From: Mycobacterium vicinigordonae
GTDB taxonomy: Bacteria; Actinomycetota; Actinomycetes; Mycobacteriales; Mycobacteriaceae
Assembly: GCF_013466425.1 (NCBI RefSeq)
Contig: NZ_CP059165.1
Location: 6,138,001-6,202,000 of the forward strand
Direction of reading: 5' to 3'
DNA length: 64,000 bases
The notes below the pieces were generated by a model. That model had not been told where the DNA came from. It saw only the letters and a list, made by a program, of their open reading frames with translations, and did no database searches. Shown piece after piece: positions 25,988-33,910 of this stretch. The translations under genes were made by a program, and so were the position numbers. How positions within the stretch are numbered: the first letter of the stretch is position 1; each line of letters opens with the position of its first letter.

Positions 25988-27169
25988 CTAGGGACGCTCG
26001 ATGATCACGGCGGCGGCGGCACCGCCCAGCTTCCAGTTCACCGAAAGGCCGAACCGGCCGCCAGTGTCTTCCAGCGCAGTCAGCATCGTGGTCAGCTGTC
26101 GAACGCCCGCCGCCGGACCCGCGTCGCCGAGCGCGATCGCGCCGCCACGCGGGTTGAGGAACTCCGGGTGCACTCCGACAGCGGCCTGCCATGCCAAAGG
26201 AACGACGGCCAACGCCTCATTCACTTCGACGTGGTCTAGCTGGGCGGCCATTACACCGGCTCGGTCCATGGCTACGAGACTCGCCTTTGTGGTTCCCGCG
26301 CAAGCGAATTCGGGAGCGGCGGTGACGAGGGCGAAGGAACGGAACCGCGCGCGCGGAGTGAGACACAACTCCCGGGCGCGCTGCTCCGACATGATCAGCA
26401 CCGCGGCGACACAGTCGGCTGGTGGCGCCGCGTGCGCTTGGTTCACCTGGAGATCCGACCCGCCTCGGGCATCGAATGACCGATGTTCACCCGAGCGATG
26501 GTCCCGTACGAGGTATTCGCCCGTTGCGATCTCGTCGGAAATCCCGCACTCGGTATTACCCTCCCCGCGCAACCGGACTGGAGTGACTTCGCGGTTGAAT
26601 TCACCTGCCCGGTTCACGGCCGCGGCCCGGTCGAAAGAGCGCAACGCGAATGCGTCCAGTTCCTCGCGGGCAATACCGCATCTTTGCGCCATCGCCTCGG
26701 CAGCGATTGCTGCCGAATTGGCCTCGCGCGCATTGCAGGAGAATTGCTTTGCTGTGCGGGGATCGCTGCCCTGCCAGCGCGGACGTGCGCCAGCACTGCA
26801 CATGCTCTGGATGCCCGCCGCAATCACGACCTGATAGGTCCCCGCCAACAGACCTTGCACGGCAATGCGGGTAGCCAGTTCCGATGAACCCGCGACTTCG
26901 ATCGCCGTCGCCGGAAGGGGTTGCGAGGTCACCGCGCCGTGCCAGACGCGACGCCCAATGGCGGGCGAGTGTTTTGCCTCCCGCGCGGAGCAGGCGGTGA
27001 TGACGGCCTCTATTTCAGTGGGGTCGATGCCGACTCGGTTGACCAAGCCCGACAGGACTTGAGCCAGCAGGTCGGTGGGATGGACGAGGCGCAGCGGGCC
27101 GCCGGTCGCGCTAGTGCCCATCGGACTGCGCACCGCATCGATGACGACAGCGTCGGTGATGGCGCTCAT
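25988..27169 (-). CDS. Thiolase-fold protein lacking the catalytic residues
   Basis: A 393-residue thiolase homologue. Fold markers are clear: AVVIDAVRSPMG at the start, the SSELA helix, NEALAV, and NPRGGAIALG near the end. Against a standard biosynthetic/degradative thiolase the nucleophilic Cys is Ala (VAGSS in place of the C-G-S-G motif), the His of G-H-P is Asp (ALGDAG) and the second Cys is Trp (SVNWKLGG). It therefore should not perform Claisen condensation or thiolysis. Similar inactive thiolases (Ltp2-type) act as retro-aldolases with a DUF35 partner; none is seen beside it. ATG 27169 overlaps the stop of a 56-residue ORF by 4 bases. Confidence 0.85.
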   Translation of the reverse strand: MSAITDAVVIDAVRSPMGTSATGGPLRLVHPTDLLAQVLSGLVNRVGIDPTEIEAVITACSAREAKHSPAIGRRVWHGAVTSQPLPATAIEVAGSSELATRIAVQGLLAGTYQVVIAAGIQSMCSAGARPRWQGSDPRTAKQFSCNAREANSAAIAAEAMAQRCGIAREELDAFALRSFDRAAAVNRAGEFNREVTPVRLRGEGNTECGISDEIATGEYLVRDHRSGEHRSFDARGGSDLQVNQAHAAPPADCVAAVLIMSEQRARELCLTPRARFRSFALVTAAPEFACAGTTKASLVAMDRAGVMAAQLDHVEVNEALAVVPLAWQAAVGVHPEFLNPRGGAIALGDAGPAAGVRQLTTMLTALEDTGGRFGLSVNWKLGGAAAAVIIERP

Positions 27170-27336
27170 GCTGGTTTCGCGGTGTCTAGGAAGGTGAGAT
27201 GCGGCACCCAAGTCACATCCGGATACCCATCCGCCGCGATCCGTCTAGTCACCGCCGTCACCTCGGTCACCTCCGTCACGGGATCGATGATGACAGCGAA
27301 AGGCGCCGTCCGCAATACGTTAATGAGTGAACGCAT
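27166..27336 (-). CDS. Possible 56-residue protein translated from a leaderless message
   Basis: Short frame MRSLINVLRTAPFAVIID... with the repeat-like TEVTEVTAVTRRI and ending FLDTAKPA. Its stop overlaps the thiolase start in an ATGA, implying translational coupling. On the minus strand a -10-like CATAAT stands about 5 bases before the ATG, so the transcript may be leaderless. An operator half-site (GTGAACGC on the plus strand, 27327-27334) covers the first codons. It resembles no family I know; it could be a real accessory protein or only a coupling leader. Confidence 0.4.
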   Translation of the reverse strand: MRSLINVLRTAPFAVIIDPVTEVTEVTAVTRRIAADGYPDVTWVPHLTFLDTAKPA

Positions 27337-27634
27337 ATTTATTATGGCGATCGGACGGTGACACTTGCTCCATATCTCGAAGCCACCACGGTCTGGTTGC
27401 AGCCTGCTTCCAGCTATCTCGGCCGTACGGCAACCCCGGCGTATCGCCGTAGCGATTCGCAGACCCCGCCGTCGGCGCCGCGTAACGTATCCCGGCTCGC
27501 CGCAACTGGACGGGGCACCCGGGCAGCGAGTCTCGATACCCGGGCGACCACGGCCGAAGCCCGCTTTGACGAATGAGCGTTCACGCAATAGAGTTTGGCG
27601 CAACTAGCGTTGGCAACTATGATGAGGTGGCCCA
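27337..27634. other. Divergent promoter region, thiolase operon / aldehyde dehydrogenase
   Basis: About 300 bases with no gene of its own. It has the rightward aldehyde dehydrogenase promoter at 27566-27594 with an operator at 27573-27584, and the leftward -10-like element at the thiolase-operon start. Nothing else stands out. Confidence 0.6.
27566..27594 (+). promoter_or_regulatory. Promoter of the aldehyde dehydrogenase gene with operator
   Basis: TTGACG at 27566-27571, 17-base spacer, TAGAGT at 27589-27594. The spacer holds ATGAGCGTTCAC (27573-27584), the exact reverse complement of the operator at 25036. The element is almost the same as the Mce promoter over 25 bases. Confidence 0.65.
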
Positions 27635-29101
27635 ATGGCGATAAGTGCGGGTGTACTTCCACAGGCGTTGTGCCTCATCGGAGACGAATGGGTCAGCACT
27701 GATTCCGGGGGGGTCCACGCACACGTAAACGCCCACTCCGGCCGGGTTCAGCAGGAAGTCGGGCTGGCGGGTCCGGCCGAAGTCGATGCCGCGGTCGCTG
27801 CGGCACGTGCCTCTTCCGACGGCTGGCGCCGCACACCAGCAAACATCCGACGGGAACTACTGCACAAGCTCAGTGCGCTTCTGCTGGATCACGCCGACGA
27901 GCTTGCCGACATCGCAACACTCGAGAACGGAACGCTGCGCGCATTCACTCCGAAGATTGCGGCGAGCGTGCCCGCAGAGTCGTTTGCCTACTACGCGGGC
28001 TGGTGCGAAAAGCTGATCGGAGAGACCCATCCGGTTTACCCGGCAAACGTGCTCGACTACACCCGGCTGGAGCCTTACGGGGTCGTCGCCGTCGTCGTTC
28101 CCTGGAATGCCCCGTTGTGGGCCGTCGGCATAGCCGGTGCACCCGCGCTGGCCGCCGGGAACTGCATCGTCGTCAAACCGCCCGAATTGACCCCGTTCAC
28201 TTCTGTCCGGTTCGGCGAACTTGCGCTGGAGGCCGGGCTGCCGCCCGGCGTCGTCAACGTGATCCCGGGAGCGGCTGCAGCGGGTGATGCTTTGGTGCGT
28301 CATCCGGGTGTCGACAAGATCGCCTTCACCGGCGGGGCGGTAACCGGGCGAGGAGTGTTGCGGGCCACGGTGGACAATCTGACCCCCGTATTACTGGAAT
28401 TGGGTGGGAAGTCGGCCAACATTGTCTTCCCCGATACCGACGTCCGCAGTGTGGTGTCCAACGCCGCCTATTACGGAGCAGTGGCCTACAGTGGCCAGGC
28501 TTGCAGCCTCCCGACCCGGCTGCTGCTGCACCAGGACATCTATGACGACGCGATTGACACGATCATCACGGTCCTGAACAACATCAACGTCGGCGACCCC
28601 GCCAGTCCGCACAGCCAAATGGGGCCGATAGTCAACGACGTGCACACCCGGCGCATCCTCGCGATGATCGAGGACGCCATTGCCGATGGCGCAGAAGTGC
28701 TGACCGGCGGCGCGCGCCTCGGGGGCGAACTCAGTGACGGCTGCTACATCGCGCCGACCGCCCTCGCGGTGGATCCGGCGGCGCCGATCGCAACGCAGGA
28801 AGTGTTCGGTCCGGTGCTTTCCGTGCTGAAATTCCGGGACGAAGACGAGGCCACCAGCATCGCGAATGATTCAGCTTTCGGGCTGGCCGGATATGTGTGG
28901 ACCGACGATCTTCGCCGTGGGCACCGCGTCGCCGCGGGGTTGGCCGCCGACTTCGTCGGAATCAACGGATATCCGGGCCCCGGCATGCCACCATCAGTTC
29001 CCTTCGGCGGTCGCAAAGGCAGCGGGTGGGGCAAAGAGGGCGGCTGGGCCGGAATCGCAGAGATGCTTCGCGTCAAAAATGTCTACGCGGTGCTGGACTA
29101 G
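27635..29101 (+). CDS. NAD(P)-dependent aldehyde dehydrogenase
   Basis: A 488-residue ALDH-superfamily enzyme that oxidises an aldehyde to the acid. The catalytic Glu is in LELGGKS (about residue 253) and the nucleophilic Cys in SGQACSLPTR (about 288); the cofactor loop FTGGAVTGRG is present. GAGGTGG is near the ATG. A neighbouring promoter contains the shared operator. It would turn an aldehyde from the alcohol dehydrogenase or P450 chemistry into a carboxylate for CoA activation (inference). Its stop overlaps that of the convergent LLM gene by 4 bases. Confidence 0.9.
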   Translation: MAISAGVLPQALCLIGDEWVSTDSGGVHAHVNAHSGRVQQEVGLAGPAEVDAAVAAARASSDGWRRTPANIRRELLHKLSALLLDHADELADIATLENGTLRAFTPKIAASVPAESFAYYAGWCEKLIGETHPVYPANVLDYTRLEPYGVVAVVVPWNAPLWAVGIAGAPALAAGNCIVVKPPELTPFTSVRFGELALEAGLPPGVVNVIPGAAAAGDALVRHPGVDKIAFTGGAVTGRGVLRATVDNLTPVLLELGGKSANIVFPDTDVRSVVSNAAYYGAVAYSGQACSLPTRLLLHQDIYDDAIDTIITVLNNINVGDPASPHSQMGPIVNDVHTRRILAMIEDAIADGAEVLTGGARLGGELSDGCYIAPTALAVDPAAPIATQEVFGPVLSVLKFRDEDEATSIANDSAFGLAGYVWTDDLRRGHRVAAGLAADFVGINGYPGPGMPPSVPFGGRKGSGWGKEGGWAGIAEMLRVKNVYAVLD

Positions 29102-30123
29102 AGCCAGCTGCGTAGCCGCTCCAGGTCGCCGACCGGGTCCGGTCCGATCGGATGCACATTCAGGATCGTCACACCGGCCTGTCGATACGCAGCTAACCGC
29201 TCCTTGACGTATCCCCTCGGCCCGATCAGTGACATACCTTCCAGGAGTTCGGCCGGCACCGCCGCCGCGGCTTCATCCTTGAGGCCCGCGAGGTAGAGGT
29301 CCTGGATGCGTGCAGCCGCACCCTCATGACCGAGTTTGGCGGCAATGTTGAAGTAGAAGTTGCGTTTTCGGGCGCCCATCCCACCGATGTAGAGAGCAAG
29401 CTCCGCCCGCAACCTGTTTCGCAGGTCGGTGACGTCCTCCCCGATTGCCAGCGGGCCGCCCGCGGCGATCCGTAAGGGGCTCAGCTCTTCGGCGCGGGCG
29501 GCCAATCCGCGTCGTAGTGCTTCGCCCCAGATCTGGTCGACATACTCCGGGACGAACATCGTCGGGAGCCACCCGTCGGCAACTTCCGCGGCGAGTTGAA
29601 CGTTCTTGGCCCCCAGTGCCGCAACGAAAATCGGGATCGATGGACGAATCGGGCAGTTGATGATCTTGAGCGGCTTACCCAACCCGGTGCCCTGACCCGA
29701 CGGCAGCGGAATCGGGTAAATACCCTCGTTGCGCAGTACCTCACGCCGCCACACCCGTCGGCAGATCTCTATGATCTCCCGGGTGCGTTCCAAAGGCCGG
29801 TCGTAGACCGCACCGTGCCAGCCCTCGACGACCTGCGGCCCAGATGCGCCCAGGCCAAGCAGCGCACGGCCGTCAGAGAGATGGTCCAGCCCGGCCGCAG
29901 TCTGCGCGAGCAGCGCAGGCGAGCGGGAGTACAGAGGCAGAATCCCAGACCCGATCTGTACCCGCTCTGTGCGGGCGGCTAGGTAACCCATCATCGTCAC
30001 GGCGTCATAGCCATAGGCCTCGGCCACCCAGGCCACGTCGAGCCCGGCCTTCTCGAAAGTCCTTACCCGCTCTATCGTCTCGCGTACATTGCCCGCGTAA
30101 CTGACGGTGGTACCCAGCTGCAT
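29098..30123 (-). CDS. LLM-class (luciferase-like) flavin/F420 oxidoreductase
   Basis: A 341-residue TIM-barrel enzyme of the bacterial luciferase-like family. Segments typical of F420-dependent members are MQLGTTVSYAGNVRETIERV, AEAYGYDAVTMMGYLAART and LLGLGASGPQVVEGWHG. Such enzymes use F420 or FMN to reduce or oxidise substrates. It is most like the Rv3520c type (by recollection). Cofactor choice cannot be settled by eye. The downstream SDR lies to its right on the same strand, 47 bases away. Confidence 0.82.
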   Translation of the reverse strand: MQLGTTVSYAGNVRETIERVRTFEKAGLDVAWVAEAYGYDAVTMMGYLAARTERVQIGSGILPLYSRSPALLAQTAAGLDHLSDGRALLGLGASGPQVVEGWHGAVYDRPLERTREIIEICRRVWRREVLRNEGIYPIPLPSGQGTGLGKPLKIINCPIRPSIPIFVAALGAKNVQLAAEVADGWLPTMFVPEYVDQIWGEALRRGLAARAEELSPLRIAAGGPLAIGEDVTDLRNRLRAELALYIGGMGARKRNFYFNIAAKLGHEGAAARIQDLYLAGLKDEAAAAVPAELLEGMSLIGPRGYVKERLAAYRQAGVTILNVHPIGPDPVGDLERLRSWL

Positions 30124-30170
30124 CTAAACCTTCCCGGACGCTCGTTGCCAAATAAAGACGCCGCGGAACG

Positions 30171-30938
30171 CTACCGGGGTGGCAGACGGACGGCGCCGTC
30201 GAGCCGAATCACCTCTCCGTTCATGTAGCTGTTTGTCACCACTTCCACGGCGAGTGAGGCGAATTCGTCCGCGTACCCGAGCCGTTGCGGAAACACGACG
30301 CTCGCACCGAGTTTCGCCTTGAATGCGGTGGCATGTTCGCCGGTGCCGTAGATCGGGGTATCGATGAGCCCAGGGGCGATGGTGTTGACCCGGATGCCAT
30401 GCGCGGCCAGATCGCGGGCCATTGGCAGGGTCATGCCGCATATGCCTGCCTTGGCGGCGGAGTAGGGAGTCTGTCCGATCTGCCCGTCGAAGGCTGCAAC
30501 CGAGGCGGTGTGCAGGATGACACCGCGTTCACCGTCGGCCTGGGGTTCGGTTCGCGTCATCGCGGCGGCCGCCAGCCGGGCGCAGTTGTAACTGCCAATC
30601 AGGTTGACGCGGATGACGAACTCGAACTTGTTCAGCGGGATTGGCGTTCCGTCACGGTCGACGATCCGGCGGGCCGGCCCAAGGCCCGCGCAATTCACCA
30701 GCACCCGCAGCGGCGCGGCGGCTGTCGCGGCATCGACCGCGCCCTGCACCTGCTCTTCATCGCTGACGTCCGCGAGGGCGAAACTTCCGCCGATCTCCGC
30801 GGCGACATCGCGGCCGATGTCCTCCTGGCGATCCAGGATCACGACGTGGGCACCCCGGGCCGCGAGGCCACGTGCGGTTGCGGCGCCTAGACCGGAGGCA
30901 CCGCCGGTTACGATCGCTGATGAGGCGGTAATGTCCAT
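30171..30938 (-). CDS. Short-chain dehydrogenase (3-hydroxyacyl-CoA dehydrogenase-like)
   Basis: A 255-residue SDR with SSAIVTGGASGLGAATARGL (cofactor motif), VLVNCAGLG, and catalytic Tyr-Lys in TPYSAAKAG. The C-terminal half resembles the HSD17B10/3-hydroxyacyl-CoA dehydrogenase branch of SDRs (RVNTIAPGLIDTP, then VVFPQRLG). ATG 30938 is preceded by AGGAGA; a much longer upstream frame has no similarity and is rejected. Probably performs the third step of beta-oxidation in this pathway (inference). Confidence 0.85.
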   Translation of the reverse strand: MDITASSAIVTGGASGLGAATARGLAARGAHVVILDRQEDIGRDVAAEIGGSFALADVSDEEQVQGAVDAATAAAPLRVLVNCAGLGPARRIVDRDGTPIPLNKFEFVIRVNLIGSYNCARLAAAAMTRTEPQADGERGVILHTASVAAFDGQIGQTPYSAAKAGICGMTLPMARDLAAHGIRVNTIAPGLIDTPIYGTGEHATAFKAKLGASVVFPQRLGYADEFASLAVEVVTNSYMNGEVIRLDGAVRLPPR

Positions 30939-31077
30939 CGGGTCTCCTGGGTCGGAAATGAATTGCGGGTTCGACTGTGCGCCGGTCCACGATGGCCGAA
31001 GATGCAGCGCAGCTTGGGCTTTCGCGCTCAGGCCTGTGTTAGGCGGGCCGGCCCGGTTCCGCCTAACACAGGGGCCG

Positions 31078-31821
31078 TTATTCGTCGATCTTGTCGACAC
31101 CCCGGATCGGAGACGTGTCCCAGTAGAGCGCGTAGACAAGCTTCGGCAGGGTGATATCTGCCGCGACGAGCGATCCGGAAACCCGAAAGATCGGAAGTAC
31201 GCCGCGCTCGCCCCAAGCAGCCGCGTCGAATGCGCGCATCCGCGGCTCGCCGCGTTCGGCCTTTTCCGGGACGATCACCGGCTCCACTTGCAGTAGGCGA
31301 AGACCGCGCGGGCTGTCAACCGTATGAAGATTGGGATCGAAGATCACGTCACCCGGTCCGACGGGAACCGGGTCGAGCAGTCTGACGTCCAACGTGACTT
31401 GCTCTGATTCGGTGACTATCAAGGCGATCTCGTCGAAACGCCGGCGCAGATTCACCGTCCCTGGGCGGCACGGATAGCCCCAGCCGCGCTCTAATGCTTC
31501 TGCCGCATCGGCGTTGTCAACCACCGCCGAGACGACGAATGACCGAAGACGGTGTGCTGCACGGCAGCCAAGCCGAAGCTGAACGAGTTGGAAAGCACCC
31601 CAAGGACTTTTCGGGCACTGATAGGCCATGATCGTCGCAGTCGGCGGGAGGGAGGGGTGCAGCGCGGGTGGCAGCAGGTCGTCGACCGCAGCAGGGTCCA
31701 CTTCGAACATGACGCTGTAGATCGTGGCACCCTCGAGCAGCACCGGTTCGGCCGCAAAGCTGGGTAAGCGGGTGGCCCGTGCGGATAACGTGGCCTCACT
31801 CATGGAACCGCTTCTGGGCAT
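31078..31821 (-). CDS. Acetoacetate-decarboxylase-fold protein without the Schiff-base lysine
   Basis: A 247-residue protein of the ADC family: ATIYSVMFEVDPAAVDDLLPP at the start and the GWGYPCRPG segment where clostridial acetoacetate decarboxylase has G-F-P-K-K. The first Lys, which forms the Schiff base, is Cys, and the second is Arg, so decarboxylation by the classical route is unlikely. ADC-like proteins with changed active sites act as aldolase-dehydratases or in unknown roles. Its ATG overlaps the stop of the upstream LLM gene by one base; an ATG six codons in is possible. Confidence 0.8.
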   Translation of the reverse strand: MPRSGSMSEATLSARATRLPSFAAEPVLLEGATIYSVMFEVDPAAVDDLLPPALHPSLPPTATIMAYQCPKSPWGAFQLVQLRLGCRAAHRLRSFVVSAVVDNADAAEALERGWGYPCRPGTVNLRRRFDEIALIVTESEQVTLDVRLLDPVPVGPGDVIFDPNLHTVDSPRGLRLLQVEPVIVPEKAERGEPRMRAFDAAAWGERGVLPIFRVSGSLVAADITLPKLVYALYWDTSPIRGVDKIDE

Positions 31822-32951
31822 CAGACCACCGCCGCTTCCACGGCCTGCGCGGAGGAGCGCTCACGACGGTCGAATTCGGGCATTACTTCGGAGGCGAACA
31901 ATCGCATGCTGGCCAGCACGTCTTCCTGGGGAAGGATCTCGTACATGTTGAGTAGGAAGTTCACCCGGTCGACGCCCACCGACTCCCAACGCTTGAGCTC
32001 TGCAATGATCCGCTCGGGATCACCGAGGGCCATCCCCTCGGGCATCGCTGGGAGCCCGGGTTCACTGGGTTTGGCGTGCTTAGCCGCCTCACGAAGGGCC
32101 GACAATAGACCCCCGGTCGGATAAGACTGACTTGGAAAGGCATCGCGCGCCATTACGATCTGGGCGGCCAGGTAGTTGAACATTCCAGCGATCTTGCGGC
32201 CCGTTTTCATCCCAGTCTTGCGGTCTTCATGGCAATACAAAAAGTTCGTCGTATTGACCTGGTTGACCACCATCTTGCCCACTGGATCGCATTGCTGGAT
32301 GCGGGCGCGGTAGTTCTTGATTCGCTTCTCCTGCTCCGCGAAACCACCGAAAGTCAAACCGAGACTCCCGCAGCCGCGGGAGGCGGCTTCCAGCTCAGTA
32401 CCCGGTGAGGTGACCGCCACCCACAGCGGCGGATGCGGTTGTTGAATGGGTTTGGGCAGGACACATCGCGGGGGGCACGAGAATGTCTGCCCATCCCAGG
32501 AAAACCGCTCCTGGGTCCACATCTGCGGAAAAGCCCGCAGGTATTCGTCCCACGATTTCTTCGTACGTTCCGGATTTGCGCCAAATGCGCCCAGCTCCAT
32601 CCAGCTGGCCGACCGACCGGTTCCTACGTCGACGCGGCCGCCGCTGATGACGTCGAGGACCGCGATCCGTTCTGCGATTCGGATGGGGTGGTTGATTTCT
32701 GGTACGCACACCACGATGCCGTGGCCGAGCCTCAAGCGCGTCGTCTGTGCGGCGATCGCTGAGAGCAGAACCTCTGGCGACGAGCAGTGCGAGTACTCCT
32801 CGAGGAAGTGGTGCTCGACCGCCCAGGCGATCTCGAACCCTAGTTCATCGGCCAACCGAGCTTGTTCCAAGCAGTTTTCGTAAACGGCCTTCTCAGCCCC
32901 GACAGTCCAGGGCCGGGGAACCGATAGTTCGAAGACGACCCCGAACCGCAT
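31821..32951 (-). CDS. LLM-class flavin-dependent monooxygenase
   Basis: A 376-residue bacterial-luciferase-like enzyme (FMN type rather than F420, judged by AWAVEHHFLEEYSHCSSPEVLLSA split over the barrel's first strands, and LDVISGGRVDVGTGRS). AAGGAGGTAAGC is a very strong ribosome site. It heads an operon with the ADC-like gene and probably the next SDR. A candidate operator lies at 32994-33008. Substrate unknown. Confidence 0.82.
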   Translation of the reverse strand: MRFGVVFELSVPRPWTVGAEKAVYENCLEQARLADELGFEIAWAVEHHFLEEYSHCSSPEVLLSAIAAQTTRLRLGHGIVVCVPEINHPIRIAERIAVLDVISGGRVDVGTGRSASWMELGAFGANPERTKKSWDEYLRAFPQMWTQERFSWDGQTFSCPPRCVLPKPIQQPHPPLWVAVTSPGTELEAASRGCGSLGLTFGGFAEQEKRIKNYRARIQQCDPVGKMVVNQVNTTNFLYCHEDRKTGMKTGRKIAGMFNYLAAQIVMARDAFPSQSYPTGGLLSALREAAKHAKPSEPGLPAMPEGMALGDPERIIAELKRWESVGVDRVNFLLNMYEILPQEDVLASMRLFASEVMPEFDRRERSSAQAVEAAVV

Positions 32952-32993
32952 GCTTACCTCCTTGACGATTCCATAATAGGACTCACTACTAAG

Positions 32994-33008
32994 TAGGAGA
33001 CACTATCA
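32994..33008 (-). promoter_or_regulatory. Candidate operator upstream of the LLM operon
   Basis: Plus-strand TAGGAGACACTATCA. On the minus strand it reads TGATAGTGTCTCCTA, matching the 11750 site. It is 43 bases from the LLM start codon, with TTAGTAGT beside it. Confidence 0.45.
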
Positions 33009-33022
33009 CATTCTTTCGGGCG

Positions 33023-33778
33023 CTACACCATGGTCAGCCCACCACTTGCGCTAAGTACTTGGCCGGTGATGAACGAGGCGCGACTCGAGGCCAGGTAGAC
33101 GATCGCGTCAGCGACCTCCTGGGCGGTGCCGAGCCGTCGGAACAGGTTCGCGCTAGCGAGTCGTTCTTGCATGCGCTCTGGCTGACCGGAGTAGTACAGG
33201 GGCGTATCGGTTGGGCCCGGGCACACACAGTTCACGGTGATGTCGAAACGGGCCATCTCGCGAGCCAGGGACTTCGTGAACGCGAGGACGGCGCCTTTTG
33301 CGCCCGCGTAGACGGAGTCGCCGAGGCTGCCAACCCGCCCCGCGTCGCTGCCGACGTTGACCACCCTGCCGCGGCGCCGCTCGATCATCGGGCCTAGAAA
33401 CGCGTGGCAAACCTGAACCGTGCCAAGGTAATTGATCGCCACTAGGCGGTGCCACAGCTCAGGTGGGTTTTCCATGAACGGCTGGTTCGTCGACCACCCT
33501 GCGACGTTCGCGAGGATCGAGACTGGTCCAACCGATTCCTCGATATCTGCGGCGAGATGTCGGACGGCGTCGAAGTCGGTGATGTCGACCTCTCGCGGTA
33601 CCGCAACCTTGCCGGCTGCACGTATCCCGTCCGCCGTTGCCTGGGCCCCGGAGGCGCTGAGATCGGCGATCACCACGGTCGCGCCCAGCTCCGCATACGT
33701 CAGCGCGGCGGCCTTTCCAATGCCCGAGCCACCTCCGGTGACGAGGGCGATCTCACCGGTCATATCGATGAATGTCAT
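33023..33778 (-). CDS. Short-chain dehydrogenase/reductase
   Basis: A 251-residue SDR: GEIALVTGGGSGIG near the start, ILANVAGWS in place of the usual N-N-A-G, catalytic Ser in VVNVGSDAG, and Tyr-Lys in SVYAGAKGAV. The C-terminus is FITGQVLSASGGLTMV. ATG 33778 is preferred; upstream in-frame ATGs at 33793 and 33796 are alternatives. It diverges from the P450 gene, and both probably use the shared regulatory DNA at 33790-33850. Confidence 0.85.
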   Translation of the reverse strand: MTFIDMTGEIALVTGGGSGIGKAAALTYAELGATVVIADLSASGAQATADGIRAAGKVAVPREVDITDFDAVRHLAADIEESVGPVSILANVAGWSTNQPFMENPPELWHRLVAINYLGTVQVCHAFLGPMIERRRGRVVNVGSDAGRVGSLGDSVYAGAKGAVLAFTKSLAREMARFDITVNCVCPGPTDTPLYYSGQPERMQERLASANLFRRLGTAQEVADAIVYLASSRASFITGQVLSASGGLTMV

Positions 33779-33789
33779 CGCGCCAGTTA

Positions 33790-33850
33790 ACATCATTTCA
33801 TAGTTGTATGCAATTGACATTGACAGTCATGTTTGTATGCTGAAGAAGGT
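33790..33850. promoter_or_regulatory. Divergent SDR/P450 promoter region
   Basis: Two direct copies of TTGTATGC at 33804-33811 and 33833-33840 flank AATTGACATTGACAGTCA. For the P450 gene TTGACA (33814-33819), a 16-base spacer and TATGCT (33836-33841) form a fair promoter. The repeats may be operators for one of the TetR proteins. Confidence 0.45.
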
Positions 33851-33910
33851 GGGGCGGTAGCCGGTGCTCACCACACTCGGACTGCCGGATGACGACGGGA
33901 TGGGGTGGAC

